64,000 nucleotides of DNA from contig NC_049980.1 in NCBI RefSeq assembly GCF_000003815.2, positions 32,637,212-32,701,211 on the forward strand. Reading direction: 5' to 3'. Source of the stretch: Branchiostoma floridae. Taxonomy: Eukaryota > Chordata > Leptocardii > Amphioxiformes > Branchiostomatidae. The notes under the pieces are model-generated. The model ran no database searches and was not told where the DNA came from. It saw only the letters and a list, made by a program, of their open reading frames with translations. Position 1 is the stretch's first letter; each line of letters starts with the position of its first letter. Below, one piece after another: positions 59,154 to 64,000 of the stretch. The position numbers and the translations under genes were made by a program.

Positions 59154-59879
59154 AATTGACTTTTAAATTGTAAAGTTAAGAATACACTTCGTGTACAACC
59201 CATGCAATAAGCTTGTTCCTGATAGTACAGTGACAACATCTGGGCAGATTTTGTTGGACAGTCTCCTTTTATTTCTATAGAGTCAGACTTAAATGTTCGA
59301 AAATTGTGCAGATCACCTGTGAGGTTACAAGAACTACATGTGTACTCTCTTCAATGAAAAAAATGCGCAATCATAGAGTAGGCACTTTTCCTCACGATCC
59401 GATGAATGAAATGCAAGCTAGTTCCTGACAGCACAGTGACAACTCCATCCTGGTGCTTCTGCACACACGAAACAGGTGCATGGGGACACATTCTGTCTGG
59501 AAGAACGGCTTATGTTAATTATTGAAACGGCAATCGATAAAAGTTGTTTGGCATGTAACTAATGTTGACATTAATCTTCCTTTTGTGGGACTGCCCGAGT
59601 CCCAGCGTGACAGCGTATCAAACCTACCCCCCCTGGGGACCTCGCAGCCTGCCCTGCCTTTGTCCCATTGTTCGCAGCAGTATTGTCCTGTCTATTATAT
59701 CCTCGTGCCCCATTGTGCCGCGACACATCTGCCCGATTTCACGGGTCCCCGGAACAATTGACACAGGAGCGCACGTAACGGTCGTCTTGCTGTGCGCGGC
59801 TCGCCGCCCGGGTGCCCTTAACGGAGCGCGCAGATGGACATGTATCGTGTAATTGCTGACATCGTGTCGGCAATCAATG

Positions 59880-60720
59880 CCAAACAAAAGGGGTTTGCAG
59901 TTCCGGGCACAAAATGAAAAGGATTAAGAAATTAAAACATGCTTACGTGTGGGGATGGGGAGATTACGCTCAGTGACTTATGTTCTGCAGAGTCCACTTT
60001 CATTACATCATGTCTACAATGAAACTCAAACAAAAGGTACAATTCTTTAATTTGCAGTTTCAGACACAAGACGACAAGGATTAAAGAATCAAAACAGGCT
60101 AACATGAACATTTAGCTTAGGGACTTATTTTTTGTAGAGTCCACTTTCATTTAACTACATCATGTCTACAACGAAACTCAAACAAAAGGTACACTCAGTC
60201 TGTAATTTACAGTTTTACACACAAAACGACACGGATTAAAACATCAAAACAGGTGCATGTAGAGCTGAGTATATCAAGCCTTTAGGGACTTGTTTTGTAG
60301 AGGCTACTTTCATTGCATTTACACATTGTTTCTGCAATCAAACTCTAACAAATGGGGGCACTTCTTTTTGTAGCTTCGGACACAAAATAAAAGGACAACA
60401 AAATTTGCTCATTTGCAAGTTTGAGCAGGTTTTTATTTTAATTAAAGAGCCACTTTTGCTACAATAATCATTACAAATTACATTAGACAATCGAACCCCA
60501 ACAAAGTACACTTTCGTTGTAGTTTTAGACACATATTCAAATGACAAGGATTGAGATTTTAAAAATATGCTTATGTGCAGGGCTGAGAACAAGATGTTTT
60601 ATAGAGTTCACTTTAAAATTTGTTACATTTTTACATTAATTTATGTCTGTGATCAAACTCAAACGAAAGATGTCACATATTCTTGCAGGTTCAGACATTA
60701 TAATAAGCTTAGGATAAAAA
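59880..60720. repeat. Diverged tandem repeat (about 150 bases), about six units
   Basis: CAAACAAAAGGTACA, TTCAGACACAARACGACAAGG and TAGAGTCCACTTTCATT recur with drift from 59880 to 60700. Confidence 0.75.
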
Positions 60721-60729
60721 TTGGCTTGT

Positions 60730-62030
60730 GCGCAAGGGTAAGAAGATAAAGCTTGACGTGTGTTTGATTAAGGCCACTCTTGTGCGATCAGCCCAGATTT
60801 GTAGGCTTTGTCCTGACCTTCTGTTAAAGAAGAAATCAAACAATGGCTTAAATAACTCCCAAATAGTAAATAAATATTACAGTGTGAAATGCACAGGGTG
60901 CCTACAGTAGCTCAGTTTTGCTTTGGCCTGCAGAAGAAAACAAAGACACAGCTCCTGGACAAGCCATAAACAGACAATTAAAATCATCCATTTTGGGTGG
61001 TATCAAACCTATGGATTTCAGTTCCATCTTCATACATTCAATTTTGTATTTACCTATTGATGAAATAAGGAACATGTCTTTGAATCTGTCAATATGAAAA
61101 ATTGTTTTAAGCTTTGCTACATGAACATACTTAAATGTAGATCTGAAACAAAAGTCATAATACTAATTCTGATCCATATTTCATCTGGTGTATCCGTGAC
61201 CATGTCATGTTACATACTGTTACAGCAGTATATCACAAATTTAGGACACAATGATTATCATATTTATGTACTAGGAGACACATTGCTCAATATTTTGATT
61301 CAAGAGCAATAAAATGAAATTATGATAAAACATTAACTTACAGGAATATGTGTCAAATTTCATCCCCAATAAACATAATGGCCAAAACAATAATCGTACA
61401 TGAGCCATCATCGTGCATTACGGTGCCATTAAATGGGTCATTATCTATAATGCGAAAAGATGCAATTTAACACACAATGCCAATCTGTAATTTAACTATA
61501 ATTGAACCTTTACTAAAAGCAAGATTTGGAGTGTCTGATTTTTCTAAAGTAGTAAGCCTATATATAAGCGCACAAGAGACCTCAACATACGTAACGTCAG
61601 TAAAAGATACAGTATTTAATAATCGAGTTACGCATATACTAATTTAAAGTCTTTGAATTTGGATGTCAGCGCGCAATTTTTGTTGTGGATTTCTGCAGTT
61701 AAAGTCAAACAGAATGAAATATTAATTTTGCAAAATTGGTTAGCATATCACCGTATTGTTGAGCAAATTGGCTGAGAAGGAAAAGAAAAATGTCCTCAAC
61801 CTTTAATTTGACCTAACTGCTTGCAGTATATCATATCAAATCTACTTTAAAACCAAAATGTTTGCCAGGTGACACAAAGAGCCTTGATAATATCAATTAG
61901 CAATACATTCTTCCAGAACTTTGTTCTACAATTTGACTAAAATTAGACGTTTCTATTTTTTATTTTTTTGTCCTGTACTATGCACTTTTCACAGGACCAT
62001 GATCCACCGTGACTTTAAATTGGCAGTATG
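60730..62030. other. AT-rich stretch without recognised features
   Basis: Upstream of the first CNTLN exon found. No exon with plausible splice borders was recognised here. Confidence 0.4.
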
Positions 62031-62034
62031 ATAT

Positions 62035-62585
62035 ACAAAGACCTTACTAATAAGTGCCATATTTTAAGGACTTGTTGTAAGATTTACCAAAAATCATATC
62101 ATTTTTCTATTTCTTGTTTTCTATTTGTTTAATCCTGCATTCCATGTCCCTATGAGCAGGTTAACAAAGATCCTTACTAATACATATTATGTACATGTAT
62201 AACATTTTCAGAACTTGTAAAATTTTCTCAAAATCAAATCATTTTTCTATGTCTTGTTTTCTATTTTTTCATCCTGTAGTTCATCTCCCTATGAGCAGGT
62301 TAACAACAATCCCACTAATACATATTATGTACATGTATAACATTTTCAGAAGTTGTGCAATTTGCTCAAAATCAAATCATTTTTCTATGTCTTGTTTTCT
62401 ATTTGTTTGATCCTGTAGATCGCGTCCCTAGTATGAGCAGGTTAATACAAATCCTTACTAATACATTATGTGCATGTAACATTTTCAGAACTTGTGCAAT
62501 TTGCTCAAAATCAAATCATTTTTCTATGTCTTGTTTTCTATTTGTTCAGTCCTGCACTTCAGGTCCCCATGAGCAGGTTTACACA
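62035..62585. repeat. About 135-base tandem repeat, four units
   Basis: AAATCAAATCATTTTTCTAT, GTCTTGTTTTCTATTTGTT and TATGAGCAGGTTAACA recur at about 62085, 62235, 62370 and 62510. Confidence 0.9.
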
Positions 62586-62964
62586 ACTCCTGCTGCGATA
62601 ATAGAGCCAAGCTGGCATGTAATTCCCTCCTGAGCGTTTACCCTTGGCTGCTAATTCTGAATGGGCCTGACCCTGGCCTCCCAGTCTATTTAACTCTGTT
62701 CCCATAGTTTGCTTTGGACCACCTCTCCAATTGGCATTTGGCCTTTCCTTTTGGGCAAGTTCACCCCGGTTACCTGTCCCAGTTCCGTTCCCATGCACGC
62801 AACAGCGCGCTTCGTGTGGGGAAATGTCGGGTGCCCTGACTACAGGACTGAAGGGACGTGTTGCAAGCGCAAGGGCAAGTTCAAGTACATGTTTGTCCCT
62901 AGATTGTTGCTTAAGTAAATCCACTATGTAATTGCTTGTGCCAACATTCTTTTAACCATTGCCA

Positions 62965-63150
62965 AGAAGGTTATATTTTGGGCATGTTTGTGTGTACATG
63001 TGTGTGTGTCAACTGCATAACTCAAGAAGCCTTGGATGGATCCTGATGATATTTGGTAGGTGGGTGGGGGTCAGGAAAACAAAGGTCAAGTTCAATAATG
63101 GTTGCCCTAGTGGCTTTTTAAGGTACTACTACAGCTACTAACGTACTACT
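62965..63150. repeat. Dispersed repeat, copy 2
   Basis: GCATAACTCAAGAAGCCTTG, GGATGGATCCTGATGATATT and CAAAGGTCAAGTTCAATAAT, same order as 57440-57640. Family unknown. Confidence 0.8.
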
Positions 63151-63732
63151 AAGGCACACCATGCTTTCCCAACTGAAGGTCTAAGTTTTGATTTTCAATA
63201 TATACAAAAGGTGACCTTGGCTTTGTTTTGTAGGTCAGATCAACAAAGTTTTACCATCGCATAAACAGTAAGAACAAAATTCTTTTACCAATATTCATCT
63301 TAACAGCCTTTCTTTGTGGATATTGACTAAATATTCGTTACCAGTAAGCAGGAATCACATCATAGTATCACAAATAATGGATGTTACTCTGACAGAAGGA
63401 CAGAATGGCTTTGTTTTCAGAGGTCATATCATCAAAACACACAAAACCAATATCCATTCTGTCTGTCTTTCTTTGAGAATATTGACTGACTCTGTGTTGA
63501 GCAGGTCAATCACTTACAGATCTGCATGTGCTCAGAAACCTGTGCATACTACAGGGAGAATGCGGAGGCATAATTGTGAGTGGACAAAGGCAGCGACGGG
63601 CCCAAATTGACCCATTCATCACGACTGCGTCTTTTACTGTTAAGTACAGTTCCTCTCGACCAGCTGCTCTGGACGACCATTTCCTTTTGATCTGTCCTGT
63701 CTGGGACCGGAGGTCCCTCTAGTAATGTGGGG

Positions 63733-64000
63733 GTATTGCTGTGGTTGGAGGGATTGCATCCATACCACAAAAGTAACACAAAAATATTTCGTTTTCAAAA
63801 GCATAAAGTATAAATCCTATCATTTCTTCCAGCGAGTATTGCTGTGGTTGGAGGGATTGCATCCATACCACAAAAGTAACACAAAAATATTTCGTTTTCA
63901 AAAGCATAAAGTATAAATCCTATCATTTCTTCCAGCGAGTATTGCTGTGGTTGGAGGGATTGCATCCATACCACAAAAGTAACACAGAAATATTTCAATT
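63733..64000. repeat. 102-base tandem repeat running off the window
   Basis: GTATTGCTGTGGTTGGAGGG starts at 63733, 63836 and 63938. Copies are almost identical. The array continues past the right edge. Confidence 0.93.

Noticed and set aside
62559-62924. 121-codon minus-strand frame as an upstream CNTLN exon
   Set aside because: No coiled-coil character, no acceptor/donor pair in the required phase; partly within a tandem array.

Overview
This is a eukaryotic, intron-rich, repeat-dense genomic window, most likely from a cephalochordate (amphioxus, Branchiostoma type). Reasons: an animal orthologue of a vertebrate centrosomal gene with many short exons, tRNA- and 5S-derived SINEs, CR1-like LINE fragments with CATT-type tails, many MITEs, and tandem repeats seeded at exon-intron junctions. 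The species call is inference; no barcode gene is present. One 100-base assembly gap (N run) lies at 19369-19468.

The main gene is on the minus strand. Twenty exons between 57026 (upstream) and 7822 (downstream) can be chained with every splice phase matching, giving 783 codons of a long coiled-coil protein that I recognise as centlein (CNTLN), a centrosome-cohesion protein. The amino-terminal exons lie to the right of the window or were not recognised. The carboxy-terminal third is not seen: the last exon found ends in a splice donor at 7821, and the remaining 7.8 kb holds repeats and a different gene on the plus strand.

The second gene is on the plus strand (2148-5509): five exons, all joined by phase-1 introns, encoding the carboxy-terminal part of a charged, helical protein with a Gln/Ala/Pro/Asn-rich tail. 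I do not recognise its family.

Layout. 1-1611: 5'-truncated non-LTR retrotransposon (minus) with an open endonuclease-reverse transcriptase frame. 1629-2104: MITE. 2148-5509: plus-strand gene. 5510-7821: LINE tails and SINE-like pieces. 7822-29086: seventeen CNTLN exons with tandem arrays, MITEs and SINEs in the introns. 29087-46518: one intron of about 17.4 kb, carrying a 6.7-kb structure with perfect split direct repeats (29549-36256), several arrays, MITEs and a LINE insertion with a target-site duplication. 46519-46877: two more exons. 46878-56935: an intron with arrays and GC-richer single-copy stretches. 56936-57026: the most upstream exon found. 57027-64000: MITEs and arrays, no exon recognised.

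The strongest biological signals are: (1) at four or five separate CNTLN exons, the exon-intron junction itself was tandemly copied, leaving rows of decoy splice donors or acceptors; (2) the A1/B1A2/B2 split-repeat structure at 29549-36256, resembling tyrosine-recombinase retroelements but without a visible reverse transcriptase; (3) a five-copy MITE family with clean target-site duplications; and (4) MITEs inserted within 6-21 bases of CNTLN splice sites.
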